Assembly: GCA_013397695.1 (NCBI GenBank)
Contig: VYZI01000035.1
Location: forward strand, 2,810,572-2,874,571
From: Centropus unirufus
Taxonomy: Eukaryota > Chordata > Aves > Cuculiformes > Centropidae
DNA: 64,000 nucleotides
Direction of reading: 5' to 3'
The notes under the pieces were generated by a model, which had not been told where the DNA came from, made no database searches, and saw nothing but the letters and a program-made list of their open reading frames with translations. The position numbers and the translations under genes are program-made. The number at the start of each line of letters is the position of its first letter. Positions within the stretch are counted from its first letter, which is position 1. Positions 45,873 to 57,834 of the stretch are shown here, piece after piece.

Positions 45873-46760
45873 AGTAGTGAGATCTTCCAAAGCTATCTAA
45901 AAAACTTTTGACAGCATTAGATGACTATGTTGGGAACCACCATTCATCCAATTAACATAGAGAGAGAAAATATGAAAACCAATTCAGCAGAACTGGAGGT
46001 GCTTCACCCTCATCTCCAGACATCAATAGTCACTCTTGAAATTCTCAAGTTCATACTTGGCCATGTCATTAGTGGTAATCTCATGGATGAGCAGCAAGAA
46101 TTGATAGCTTCGAGGTCTCCTGGTAGTCAATAAACCCCTTATATCTGTACATGTATATAAGTTCATAGACATGAGCTTCCAATCTTCTCTGGACTGCAAT
46201 CTGAATGCTTTTCTCTCAACATGAACACATGTTTCAGGCTCAGCTGTTTCTGCCCCTGATGGTCTTGCTTCTTCTTGTTCCCAGGCCATTACACGACTCC
46301 AGTAATTGCAGCTCTGTAGGTGGAGAAGAAGCCTGAAAGGCAAATAAGCTACTGCTTGTAGAAGTGAGTAGTTAAAAGAATCATTGTGCAGTATTAATTT
46401 TTCCTAACAATGGTCATCAAAGAGAGATGTGTTTAAACAACTCCTTTCTGCTACTTGATAAGCACTTCAAGGATATGATGCACAGTGTTACAGAATAGGT
46501 GTCCAAGTAGGATAGAATAAATTGCCCTCTGAAATTAATTCTCTCTCCACTACCCCAGAGAGGTTAAAGATCTAGGTCTCAGGTGGCTTGAGTTACGTGC
46601 AGTATATCCTACCCGGTTGGACTACTACTGCACTTTTTCTTATAAAATTATCTTTTTATTGATTAAAGGTATTTTATCTGTCTGGAAACTGCTTAAATTT
46701 GTTTGCATTCTGCAAATAGTTTCATGTGAAGAGTCAGGTTTTATAAACTAAAATTTGGAA
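45873..46760. other. Single-copy stretch
   Basis: No gene or repeat recognised. The 106-codon minus-strand frame at 46023-46343 shows no family features. Confidence 0.5.
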
Positions 46761-46811
46761 TGTAGCCTAGAAGTTAAAGCAGTTTCCTGGAAATCTAAGT
46801 TCAAATCTATT
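46761..46811 (+). repeat. tRNA-derived SINE head (MIR/AmnSINE-like), decayed
   Basis: TGTAGCCTAGAAGTTAAAGC resembles the A box region of a tRNA-derived SINE. Some 35 bp later AAGTTCAAATCTAT resembles the B box (GGTTCAAATCC). The order and spacing fit an RNA polymerase III promoter of the MIR/AmnSINE kind. No cloverleaf can be folded with confidence, so it is not a tRNA gene. It is diverged and without a recognisable body. Confidence 0.45.
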
Positions 46812-49800
46812 TTCTTTTTGGTTCATAGATAATCTTTAATACAAGATCTTACTGCTACAGGAGAAGTACTACAGCCTCTGGTCTTCCCCATCTTTCGGAA
46901 TTAATTTAAATACCATTTGGTCCAATCTATACCCTCACGACTTGCTGACAGAGACTAGATCAAGTTTTGCTTTTGAAGTGGTTTGCAAGGATTAGTTTGT
47001 ATGTGTCTGTTTTCAAAAATGGTATAGATTTCTTCTTTTTTTTCCCCTTTTTTTGGTGTTAAGACTTAAGTACATCAGGCAAAGTGGAAAAATGTGTACA
47101 TAAGAGATTGCTAGTCTATTCTCATTCTATGCTTTCACCTGATGAGTAGGATATTGCAGTGGCAGGCCTTCATTTGAATTTCCTAGTGAGAGAAGGAACT
47201 GCAGACTCTTTGTCCTGATTGAAGGTCAGAGTGTTAGGCAGGTGGGGAGGAGGCAGCCTTCATCTTTCTGTTTTGGGAATTCCTTTGTTTTTTTCACTAC
47301 CAGAAAGCAAAGGAAATAGAGTATGCTAGAAAATGTAAATGTTTGATTTTGGAAGGAAAATATGAAAGTGTTTTTACAGGTCATATTTTTATGTTTTGTG
47401 TAGGCTCCAATATATCCTAGATTAAATATTTAAGGCATGCTGACAACTAGGCATAGGCTTGAATCAACGAAAACAAAGTTTCTGCAAATGCATATGTAAA
47501 ACAAATTTATGTAAAGTCTAAATTATAGTGCACTGTAATTAAAGAAGACTGTCACATAGATATCTTCCATACTGTCTTCCTTCTTATTATAATAGTAATT
47601 TAGTTTTGTTCAATATACCTATATTGAATATATCTATATATGTGTGTATTTCTCTGAGGATATCTTTGCACAAGGAAACTGATCAAGGTCATGGACTTGG
47701 GTTATTGTGAGTGTACATGAATTCAGTTATAAATAGAAAAACAAAGCTTAAAGCTGTGTAGAACAATTCAAGATCATACACATTCCTCCAACTACAGAAA
47801 ATGTAGGTGGTACCTGAAACTGCTTTAAGGAAAAGCTTCTAAGTCTTCAGAAACCTAAGAAAAGAAATGTAGTCAAGCCAAATTAACACAGTGCTTGGCA
47901 TGGATTCATCAGAGCTGTCAGGAAACAAGGCACGTCAATGTGGACAGTTGTATAACCTACAGTTTTATTACCTGCTCCTAAAAGGCAAACCAACTTGCCA
48001 AAATGAACTGCAGTATTTCTGTGGCATGGTAGGCTAAACATTTCCAAACTGCTACTCCAGGCCTTATTTTTAGAACTGATTCTGTTGAACTCAGTAATAA
48101 ATTAAGAGTAGTTTTAGCCTTTACAAGAGACTTCTTTTCTCTTTTCTCTTCCTTTTTGTGGAACGAATGGTTGTAAAATAAATGCTTAGAAGAAACTTTT
48201 TGTAAGGATAGCCAAAATACCGTAGTATTACTTTTGTACCCTACATAAGCCATTTCCCATCCTATCAAATTAGCATAATTTTTAATTGAATCTTATCATC
48301 ATCCTTTTTTAAAAAAAAATTTACTAATGCAGCTAAAGTATAATCACATTAGTCACTCTCCAAAAGCACGATAAAAGAATATTAATTAGCTAGCAATTAA
48401 GTGCAAGGCAGAACTACTGCCTGGAGAATATTATTTTTCCTGGATTGGAAGCCCTGATCTTGCCCATTCCTTCAACATTTTTTTCTCCCTCTTATTCCTA
48501 TTACCATCCTCCCAGCATACCCTATTTAAGTGAAGAAGGCATTGTTTCCTCAAAGACATTTAATCACAGATGGGGATAGCATGATATGTTGCTGTAGATT
48601 GCTGAGAGTAGTGCTAAGGGAGATGTGCGAACATATTTTACGTTAGGCAGGTTCATAAGATTTTTCCTGATAAGGGCAGAGATGCAACTCTTTTCAGACA
48701 TCATCATCCTAATTTCAATGAATCATAAAGGAAAGTGTTTGGTTTCAGGCTGCCATTTTGCTATCTCTTCACAAAGGTAATATTCTAATTAGAATGAATC
48801 ACAACAGAAGTATTTGGATATCGTTCAACTCACTGCTCTTTTATCTTATTTATTCTATTTTTTAAAGTAACTCATATATTTTTAAATCACCTTCCCTTTC
48901 AGTGAGTCCAGTTTGCAGGCTCACTTTTTGGAAAGGCTTTTCTCTCAATACCGATTACTTTTTTCCAAAGAACCTGAAAAACTTCTTGCACTTTGTTTGT
49001 AGGTAACACTTCTCATCTATGTAAGACTCATAAGCATTTCTACCACTGGAAGGATATTTTCACTGACCTATCCTACTTTTAATATATTGAAGAAAAGGTT
49101 ATATTCTACCCATATCATATTTTCCTTTGTCTCTTTCCTGTTATTTCCTTTTCTCCATCATAGAAAACACAAACTGCTTTTAGTCTTAATTTTCAAATTC
49201 ATTTTTCCACCTTTGCTTATTGTTTCTCAGTCTGTCTTACCACTGCGAAAGGTAGAATCAGGCGACTCTGTCCCATCTCAGACCATGTAAGGTACCATTC
49301 CCAATCTTTAACAAAAGAAAATTTCAAATTTTCTAACTCTTTCTCTCGTCCAAACTATGTTGTAGAGATAGGAGAAACACCACTTGTACATCTAGAAAAC
49401 TTCTATTTTCCCCCACTCCTCCCTTTTCTTTTCCTGGATATGGTCTAAATTTTTCACTCACTAAACCCTCTGTAACATTTCCCTCCCTCCTATGGATTTT
49501 TTTCTCTATGCTCCAACGATCCAAGGATAAGGTCTGATATGGCCCAGCTGCATGACTTTGGCTCAGACTTCAGAGGAAATTGCTAAGCTGCAACAAAGAA
49601 CTGTGAGAAAAACTCTAAAGCAGAGCTATAGAAGATAACAATAGTAAAATTAGAGACATAGGCTGGGTCATGGAGATGGAGGTCATCTGTACAGTTCAAG
49701 AAGGAAAACATCAGCAATGAAAACAACAACATCCCCAGGCAAAAAACATGGAACTGACAGAGTTAATGGAAGATGGTAAGTCAGCAACAAGGAGAATACA

Positions 49801-49989
49801 TTTTAGCGAGCCCTAGAGGCCACACCTTCTGCTCCCAATTGATGTCTGCCTGGCCAGTAAGTTGTATTCAAGTAGCTTACTGGCATGCTGAGCTAAAACT
49901 TAGGCTAAGAGCTCATTGTATGCTAGGCTTTGATTGTGTGTTAGATAATACCTAACTGCTTTATTGTTGAAGTTGTATATATTTCTATT
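46812..49989. other. Single-copy AT-rich stretch
   Basis: No gene. A small TA/TG-rich run lies at 47624-47649. 48270-48430 (AT-rich, TTAATTAGCTAGCAATTAAG, few simple repeats) has conserved-element texture. Frames at 47978-48268 (minus) and 49087-49290 (plus) are low-complexity. Confidence 0.5.
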
Positions 49990-50536
49990 GTTTGGTAGGT
50001 TGCTCATCCCCACACAGCCATTTGTTCATTCCCCCACCAAAGGGACGTGGGAGACAATAGAAGGTGAAAGTGAGAAAATGTGTGGGGCTTCACTGAAGAG
50101 TTTAATAGGGAGAACAAGAGCTGCAGACACAAGAAATGACAGACAAGGAATTTATTCAGTACTCATTGGCAGGCAGATTTTGTTCATCTCTAGGAAAGCA
50201 AGGCTTTATCATGCCATAGCTTTGAATATCTATCTATCTATCCTCCTACCCCAGTTTTATTGTTGAGCACAATATTATGCAATATGGGATATCTTCTAGG
50301 TCAGTCAAGTGCATCTGTCCTGACTGTGTTGCCTTCCCAATTCTTGTGCAACCCTAGACTACTGGCTGGGAGGGCCAGAGTAAGACCAGCATAGAACTTG
50401 ATGCTGTTTACGCACTGCTTAGCAATAGTTACATCATCAGTGTGTTATCAATACAGTTTTGGTCACAAATCCAAAATATAGTATCATGTCTGCTACTAAG
50501 GAGAAAATTAACACTATTCCAGCCCAAACCATCCCA
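49990..50536 (-). mobile_element. Solo ERVL-type LTR, minus strand, near full length
   Basis: The plus strand reads, in reverse orientation, through a second avian LTR family that I recognise. The 5' end of the LTR is at 50536 (minus strand TGGGATGGTTTGGGCTGG). Next come AGAAAATTAACACTATTCC and AATCCAAAATATAG (50440-50520), TACTGGCTGGGAGGG (50360-50376), and the promoter region near 50250-50290 where the TATA box has decayed. Then comes CTCTAGGAAAGCAAGGC at 50190-50206, and an ATTAAA poly(A) signal (complement of 50101-50106). A (TATC)4 run at 50228-50243 has grown inside it. No gag, pol or env adjoins, so it is a solo LTR made by recombination. The 3' boundary near 49990 is uncertain. Confidence 0.82.
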
Positions 50537-52329
50537 AATTATTTTCTTTGCACATGTAGGTATCCTGTTTGCAGAGTTTCTTTGCATGGAGATAGAGTTG
50601 CCAAATAACAAGTCTAAAAGCAATTGCTTTACAGCATATTATCCATGCATATCCTCCCAGCAAATGATCCATATACACAATATAGGTCTATGTGAATGCA
50701 CCCACCCCTTTTTTCTCAGCTAGTTGTTTTAAGCTTGTCTTCTGAAAAAAATGGGCACTTTTACGGTGTAATACACATCCTACTAAAGCTGACATTGAAA
50801 TTACTTACATGAATATCAGCCTAAATATGCTGATTTTTTTTTATTTGCTGTGAAGAAAACTATAAATGTTGAGTTCAACTTTGGTTGTCTAAACTATCTG
50901 AAGTGAGATAAGATGAATGCCATGGCCTGGTATACTAAGATTGCTATAGGATTTCTTCACTTTTTTCTTGCTGTTCCTTCCTCTGTCAGTATCCAGCTTA
51001 TTCTTTTTTTCCTTTTTTTGATTATTAAATGTCAATTCATTGCTAATAAGAGTCTTAAAAGTGAAGTAGTCAATAAAGTTCCAAGATTCTTGTTGGTAGC
51101 ATAGAGAGTTAGAATCTGGAAGATCCTTACATTATCTTCTAACAAATTCTTAATATAGAAGACTGAAGGGCCTGACATTTCATTATGCTAGGTAAAGCAT
51201 CCAGTACAACAGAGCATTCAGACATGATGAAAGCCTCTGGCTTTTATCACAAGAAAAGTAATAAATAATCTCTGAATTTTGATCAAATTATATCTTTGGG
51301 TTTTGCCTATTTAAATGTCACTTGAAGATTACATTGGCTCTTTTTTTTTCTTTCTTTTTTTTCTTTCTCATAACTTTTTAAATGTTAGTTTAAAGCAAAA
51401 ATAAACTGTTGAATAATATGCAGCACTTGGATTTCCATCACAGCCCGTGAAACCAACCTGCCGTCCTTTAGGAAGGAATGAGGATATGGAAAATTTAGAG
51501 AAGAAGAGGTAAGTTAATTAAAACTATAAAACTGGAGTTCCCTAATTGTTTAAGGAATATTTGAGGGAAGTATTCCCTTTAGTATAAATGAAAACAAGAT
51601 ACATTTCTTTTTACATTCATAAAAATTATTGTTTCTACATTGAAAAGCCTTTGTTGAATAAGATCACCTCAAACAAATTTGTCTCTAGTGAGGTTGCTAT
51701 GGCAATACAGAACAAAATATGACAAGATCATATTGGTGACTCGATTATGGTACTATGTATTAGGTAATCATACACTACAATTCTAATTATGCAAGTTTAT
51801 CCAACTTCATTGAATAAAATCCTTCCTAAAAAGACAAAACAAAAGTTAATGTGAAAGTGAGTTCCTTGATTTCAAAAGGTAAATGATGACGTGTTTTTTA
51901 ATAGGGTAGTCTGAGAAGTAGATTGGTGTAGCACAAGTTAGATGTGCAAAGACTTTAGAATTTCTTTATGGTGAAGGTTCTTGACCCAGTAATTACCCCA
52001 AGCAAGGAAACAGCATACTCACAATGACACAGTGAGACAATTACATCTGCTAAAACAAGAACATTAACATGTTTGTTACCATGGACCAAGCAAACACTCT
52101 GGGAAAGAAGATCCAATAACACATGGCTTTTCAACAGATTTTTCCCCTCTATATTCATACCATCCACTAGTTGTCATAAAACTTGCTAGAATTACATATT
52201 TCTGAATATTTGCACAAATTGGGGTGCAAATATGAAGGTGTCTTCTGGAGAAACAGAAAACATGCCTCTGTATTCTGACTTAATCCAAAACCTGTCAATC
52301 CTGTTCAGATGAATGAACAGGAAGAATTT
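50537..52329. other. Single-copy stretch with a pyrimidine run
   Basis: No gene. A T/C tract of about 30 bp lies at 51339-51368. Nothing else recognised. Confidence 0.5.
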
Positions 52330-52600
52330 TATGAATAAATCATGAGACTGATTTGATGGATATCTTTGTTAAATTTATAGATTTTCCAGGCAAAGGAAAT
52401 ATATCTAATCTATCTGCATTTAGAAAGTATTTGAAGTAGTGACTCACAAGAAATTAGTTTAACAAAAAGAAATGTTGAGTACAAGATTGTTAACTAGAAT
52501 CAGGTCAAAGATTTAATCCAAATAGAAGAGAGTAAAGGACTAATTAGTAAGGACTTGGAAATAGAAGATAATATAAGAATTGCTAATACTAAACTCAAGT
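52330..52600 (+). mobile_element. Ancient CR1/L3-like LINE fragment (RT region)
   Basis: GGCAAAGGAAATATATCTAA, TCTATCTGCATTTAG, AAAGTATTTGAAG and CAAGAAATTAGTTTAAC (52390-52465) follow the nucleotide pattern of the RT motif reading DLIYLDFSKAFD...KLL in old amniote LINEs. The DFSKAFD aspartate has become Ala (GCA). The preceding CATGAGACTGATTTGATGG fits the upstream SCQTNLI part. Downstream similarity to about 52600 is weaker. No 3' end is visible. Limits are approximate. Confidence 0.55.
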
Positions 52601-55600
52601 ACTCTGAAAGGCATTCAGACAAATAGTAAAAAGATTTGTCAATAATAAATGACCACAGGAAGATGTTAGACTGCATGTGTGTTCAGGAAGAAGTTAGTAT
52701 ATAACACACACACGTGTTATGGTAAGGGAAGAAAAAGAAAAGAGGATAGAGAAATTCTTAAGAATGTTTGACTGTGGGATTTACACTGGCAACCTTAGTA
52801 TAAACGTTCCAATCATATTTATCCTTTAAAAGAATAAGGAAGAGCTTGCAAAGAAAGATAACTAGAGAGCTCTATGAAAATACTTTTTTTTTTATTTTTC
52901 CCCCACAATTATTTTTTCCAACAGATAAACATTTTGAATTGTTTTAGAACTCTTTGTTTATCATGCAGTTAATCCTGACACTCTTAGTAACTTCACATAC
53001 ATTAGCTTTTGATTAAATTCCCATCAGGAATAACAAGGAACTCTGAAGAATGAGTGTAGCTCTACTTGAAAGTCTTGTGCCACATTTTATTGGAAAAGAA
53101 TCAATACAGGCCCTTTGCACAGACAAATAAAATTAGGAACATCTCCACTCCTATCTGGGAGACAGCCAGATTCTTAGGGGAGCTATTATCTCATGCCTCT
53201 GGAAAATAAAAAGTCAAGTCTCTGATAGGACTTAAGCATAAAAGAAAGTTATTTTTGACTCTAAAACATCTTTGCCAAGCTTACTGTCAAGTTAAAATTT
53301 ACTCTGAACAGTATTTTTTCCAGGTATAAGATTTTTCTTCAAACAAATTAGTAAATCAACAATAGCTACACTGGCTAGAGGCAAAAGGTCCATCTTTATG
53401 AATGCGGTCAGTTAAAAAACAATTGTGATGATAGAAAAACGCTGCTCTTTTTAATTACTTATGAAAAATTCTGTATAGCTATGGCTTTATAATTCTGTAA
53501 GTAAACAAAAGTTCTGTCTTCACAAAAGATTGCTTTGATTAGCATAGAAAATCTGTCTGGCTAAAGGACATTATAGTAGTTCACTGATCCAATCTGGGAA
53601 AAAAAAATGTCTTACTTTGGAGTTGTACTACTGGTATTTCTTATGGAAGATAACTTTTTCTCTAGCTTTTTGCTCTAACTCCTCTTGCATTTTTACTGAA
53701 CTGCTTCACTGCAAGTGGTCATTTCCTCAAACATGAGTAGTGTCAAAAGTAAACTTTTGAAGATCCCAATTTTCTTTGATAAATCCAGAAAATGTTGTTA
53801 AAAATTTGGGTTTTGTACTGCTTTTGCCCAAATCAAATAGAACCCGTTATGTTATCCCCTCAGTTGCCCCAATGCTACCGGGATTTACTATTCAGTTTAA
53901 GAAAGCTCATTTCCTCTCTGTTAAAAAAATATATTTAAAATTTGAGGTTTAATGTTCTCTTGCCATATAAAAAGCTTTTGATAAAATTGAATAGAGTCTG
54001 TTTCTGCAAAACCATATTTGACACAAGCATTTAATTCCTTCCTGATATTCAGTTTTGGAACCATACTCGGGAAACTGCTGTAACAGATTGCCATCTGGCA
54101 ATTTTATTTTTAAAAAAGTGAGTCAAGGCAAAGAGAATCCTTTATCCTACTAATTTTCACTGGTGGCCAGTGTTAACATGAACAGGGCTTTCACTTTCCA
54201 GATCCCATTAGCAACATTCTAAAGACATATTTCACTGCTGTTTTAACTAAAAAGGGATGAGCATCTGGATTTTTTTCTAGATAAATTTGCTTTTCCAGTT
54301 CTAAGAAAAGTCTAGCTGACTGACTCTACCCTAAGTATATTTTCAGATTTTCATTTCTCCAGTGTCTATCTACACCTTAACAAAATTTAAGAGCGCTTGA
54401 AGAAATACACTTTTCTCTATGAGGCCTGAAAAGATTAATTTGGAGATTTTAAAGATTAATCTGGAGGGGTCATCTTACATTAAAAGCATACTTCTCAAAC
54501 TGTTTAGTGCAACATCTACTGATACATGTGTCTGTCTAATAAATAGGCAGAATTTTAAATGGGGATATCTAGTTTTCTCTGTGGTGGATTTTGTAACATT
54601 AGGGATGAGATTCACCTCTTGCTATGGATACTCCAGTTTAACCAATGAGATCTGGTGAACTATTCAACTGTCTAAAATTATGCACCTGCTCTCCAAAGTC
54701 TATTCCCTGTACTGAATTTCTATGGTCTCATTCAATTTGCGTTATCACAGCTGTTTATGCCAACTTAGCTCTCCTAAGTTATCCTAGCTTAGTTTCCAGT
54801 TGCCAGTGATTTACCTCACTTTTGCACTTTACCTACGTAACTAAAATTTACTATATTTATTTTCTTCTTGTTTGTTGAGTGAAAACTGAAACTTTTGATG
54901 ATACTGAATTCAATGCTAATTAAAAGTATAAAACAGTGTTAATCCAGCTCTCTATAACAAGCTTGTTGCAGGACCTAGGCAGATGCATTTGAAATGGAGT
55001 GAGGACTGTGTAATTTGTTAATTCCATATATTCTGCCTCTAGTATAGCAGAGCAAAACAGCTTAACTGCTAAGACTTTTGAGCTATAAGAAAGGTTTTGA
55101 AGTAGACCATCAATTTTATCTTGAAATTGTGCTCTTTTTTTCTAGTAGGAGGGAGGAAAAGTTAAAAATGGGTTCTTTATACGTGCATAGAGTCAGCTTT
55201 CAGTGGCATGCAGTATTTTCAAGAATGGAAGGATGTCACTAACAGCAAGCTTATTTAAATTAGTCTGCAGAAACATATTTAATTAATCTATGTTTGAGTT
55301 AGTAAATCTTGAGAATTGGTTTCTTCAGCATTTTGACATGGTCTAATATAGGCAGTATCGGCTTTCTGTAGACTTTTTTCCAGCCTATGGTGTTAGGAAG
55401 GGAATGTGGTCTAGATTATTATGCAGGATGTTAATGCACTTAGAAAAATCAAGAATTGCCTTTCTATATGTAGAATAAGTGTCTTTATGATAATGAATGA
55501 AACAGAGTGAGTGGGGGGTAAAATGGGATTTGCTGCATTTTCATATTATCATCCAAATATTTTCCAATAATGATGTGTTGTATCCTGCTATTGTTTTATA

Positions 55601-57788
55601 TGCTGCCTAAACGTTTAATTATATCCTGTAACAGACACAGTGTTTGAGAAGCAGAAAGACATTGTTATGTTTTTTTTTCCATCCCTAAAATCCGACAGAT
55701 GAATATTACCTTGAAGTGTTTCTATTCTGCTGGGAGCTCAAATCTACTTCCTTTTGGCTGCTGCACCCCCATAACAGGGCAAACATTGCTACTATTCTTT
55801 GACTTAAGGCTGAGGACCCCATAGGGCTTTTAATGTATAAATGACTAAAGAAATAAAAATATATTGCAACGTTTAGAGCAGTAATATTGGCCCAGATGCT
55901 ATCTCGATCTCAGTGAAGTTCTAAACTGCTGAAAGATGTGAATGTATATCCATGGGGACAGTAATTCTATATCTGCCACATTCTTGGGCTCTCTCTGTGA
56001 GAAATTATGCCCTTGCCCCCTAAGGTGTTTTCTGCCAGGAAAGCCTTTGCTGGAGCGAAAGCAAATTGGGAGGAGGAGAAGGAAGAGTACAAGAAAAATA
56101 AGATCATAGGGCGTCATTAATGAATGTCTGTCCTTCTTGGCGCAATCTCAACAATTCAGAAGCAGGCAAGATTTTCTCTTGGGTGATCTGTATGCATATG
56201 AAGCACAAATGGAATTATTCTTCCCATGTTAGACTTCTCCCCCTCCCATCATTGTCTGAGCCTCTCCAACACCTAGAAATTGTTGACAAAGTAACAGTGC
56301 ATTAGATCTGATCTTCTATCTGGTCTATCAGAGCTGCTTTGAGGTTCAGCTTCTGCCCACGGATTCCTCTGTTGGAAGAAGCCAGCCCTGTGCCCTAATT
56401 CTCCTTTTTCTCACACTCCTTTCAGATTTCATTCAGCCTCCAACTTGATGATATATAATTTTTCCCTTCTATTTTGCCTTGGCAACTTTTTTTATCTATT
56501 CAAATTGACTAAAAGCACAGAACAGCAAGGATCTTTTCCTCATTTCTATCACTAAATGGAATTGATAGACATTTCTATAAATAATTAAAGGATGATAATG
56601 AACAGAGTATAAACATATAAATATTTCAGGGGTTTGACAATAGCTGAGAAATGCAAGACCATTCAGCATGAAGGACTGTCTGCCTGGCTCCTTTCTGACC
56701 ACTGAAGTCTCCAAAGCCTGAAATTTTTCAGAACTGATCAATTTTTTTCAAGATATTTCTAAGATAAATAAATGACCTGAAAAATCAAATAATTCTACTG
56801 AAATATTTAAGCTCAAAGTCAAAAGCTCTATTCAAACTTTGGCTGAAACATTTTCAGTATAGGGCTCCTAGATACAGATAGATGAGTGAAAATAAAAAAA
56901 AACAAACCTTTTTATTTGCTGATGGGTGAAATTTAATTCAGGTGCATAGTGACTATATTTATTGCCAGCTGATATTTATGCCAGGGCAATGACTTTTCAT
57001 GGGTAATAAATGTCAAGGACATTTTGGACAGTCAACTGCAAAAGCCACTGCAAGAACCAACACTCCTCTCTAACCCAAAAGAGTTTGTAAGGCCCCGTGC
57101 AGGGCTTCCTCTTAATTTTTAACATTTGAAGTAAATTACCTCAGTCTTAGCAAAATGGTTGCTCCTGGAGCAGGACATTGCTCTGCTTTCCCGTTGTCTT
57201 TCTTTCATTACTTGCAACATGTTCTTTCATCTCGACACATGTAGAAGTCAGTGTGTGAGGAGAGCTCTATCTGTAACTGCATATGTGATTCTGGTTTGGG
57301 TGTCAGTCTTCACAACTGGAAAAAAAAATGAGAAAAACTGATTCAGAATAGAAACTCTGAGTCAGTTAAGCAATCTTTCTGAAACAGCTTTACACTGTTT
57401 TTAGAATTGCTTTCAATTTATCTCATGGCCTAGTTGAGGCAAAATGACAATGTATTCTTGCAAAAGTAAACATAAAAATTTCCAGGGACTGAATGGAGAA
57501 AAAAAATATATATGAAAGAATAGTAAAGATTAAGAAAGACTATTATCCTACTTTTAGAGTCAGGTAGCTGAATCTGGCATTTATGAAATTCCATAAAGAC
57601 ATTACATGGTTTGTCCTGGATTATTCATTGATTGAGCACTGATTTTTATTAAGGAGATTACTAATTGCCTTGCATAGAGTTATTGAACCCTTAAGTATGC
57701 TAGGGATGACAGGGAAGGGAGAAGACAGCCCACAGTCAAGCGAGGACATGGCAGGCCAGCTTGGTGAGCAAAGGATACAGATGATTCA
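52601..57788. other. Long single-copy AT-rich stretch
   Basis: No gene, LTR or CR1 recognised. An inverted repeat ATAACAC/GTGTTAT with a CACGTG core lies near 52701-52720. 56900-57050 (TTTATTGCCAGCTGATATTT, ATGGGTAATAAATGTCAAGG) has conserved-element texture. Frames such as 54419-54658 and 55899-56117 are unremarkable. Confidence 0.45.
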
Positions 57789-57834
57789 GTCTAGATGATC
57801 TCATAAGGTCCCTTCTACCTCCACCATTCTGTAA
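57789..57834 (+). mobile_element. Very short CR1 3' tail, plus strand
   Basis: GTCTAGATGATCTCATAAGG followed by TCCCTTCTACCTCCACCATTC and TGTAAT matches the last roughly 45 bp of CR1 in sense orientation (GATGATCTCTAAGGTCCCTTCCAACCCAAACCATTCTATG). Only the tail is present, so confidence is moderate. Confidence 0.7.

Noticed and set aside
46761..46811. tRNA gene
   Set aside because: Only box-like words. No acceptor stem or cloverleaf can be formed.
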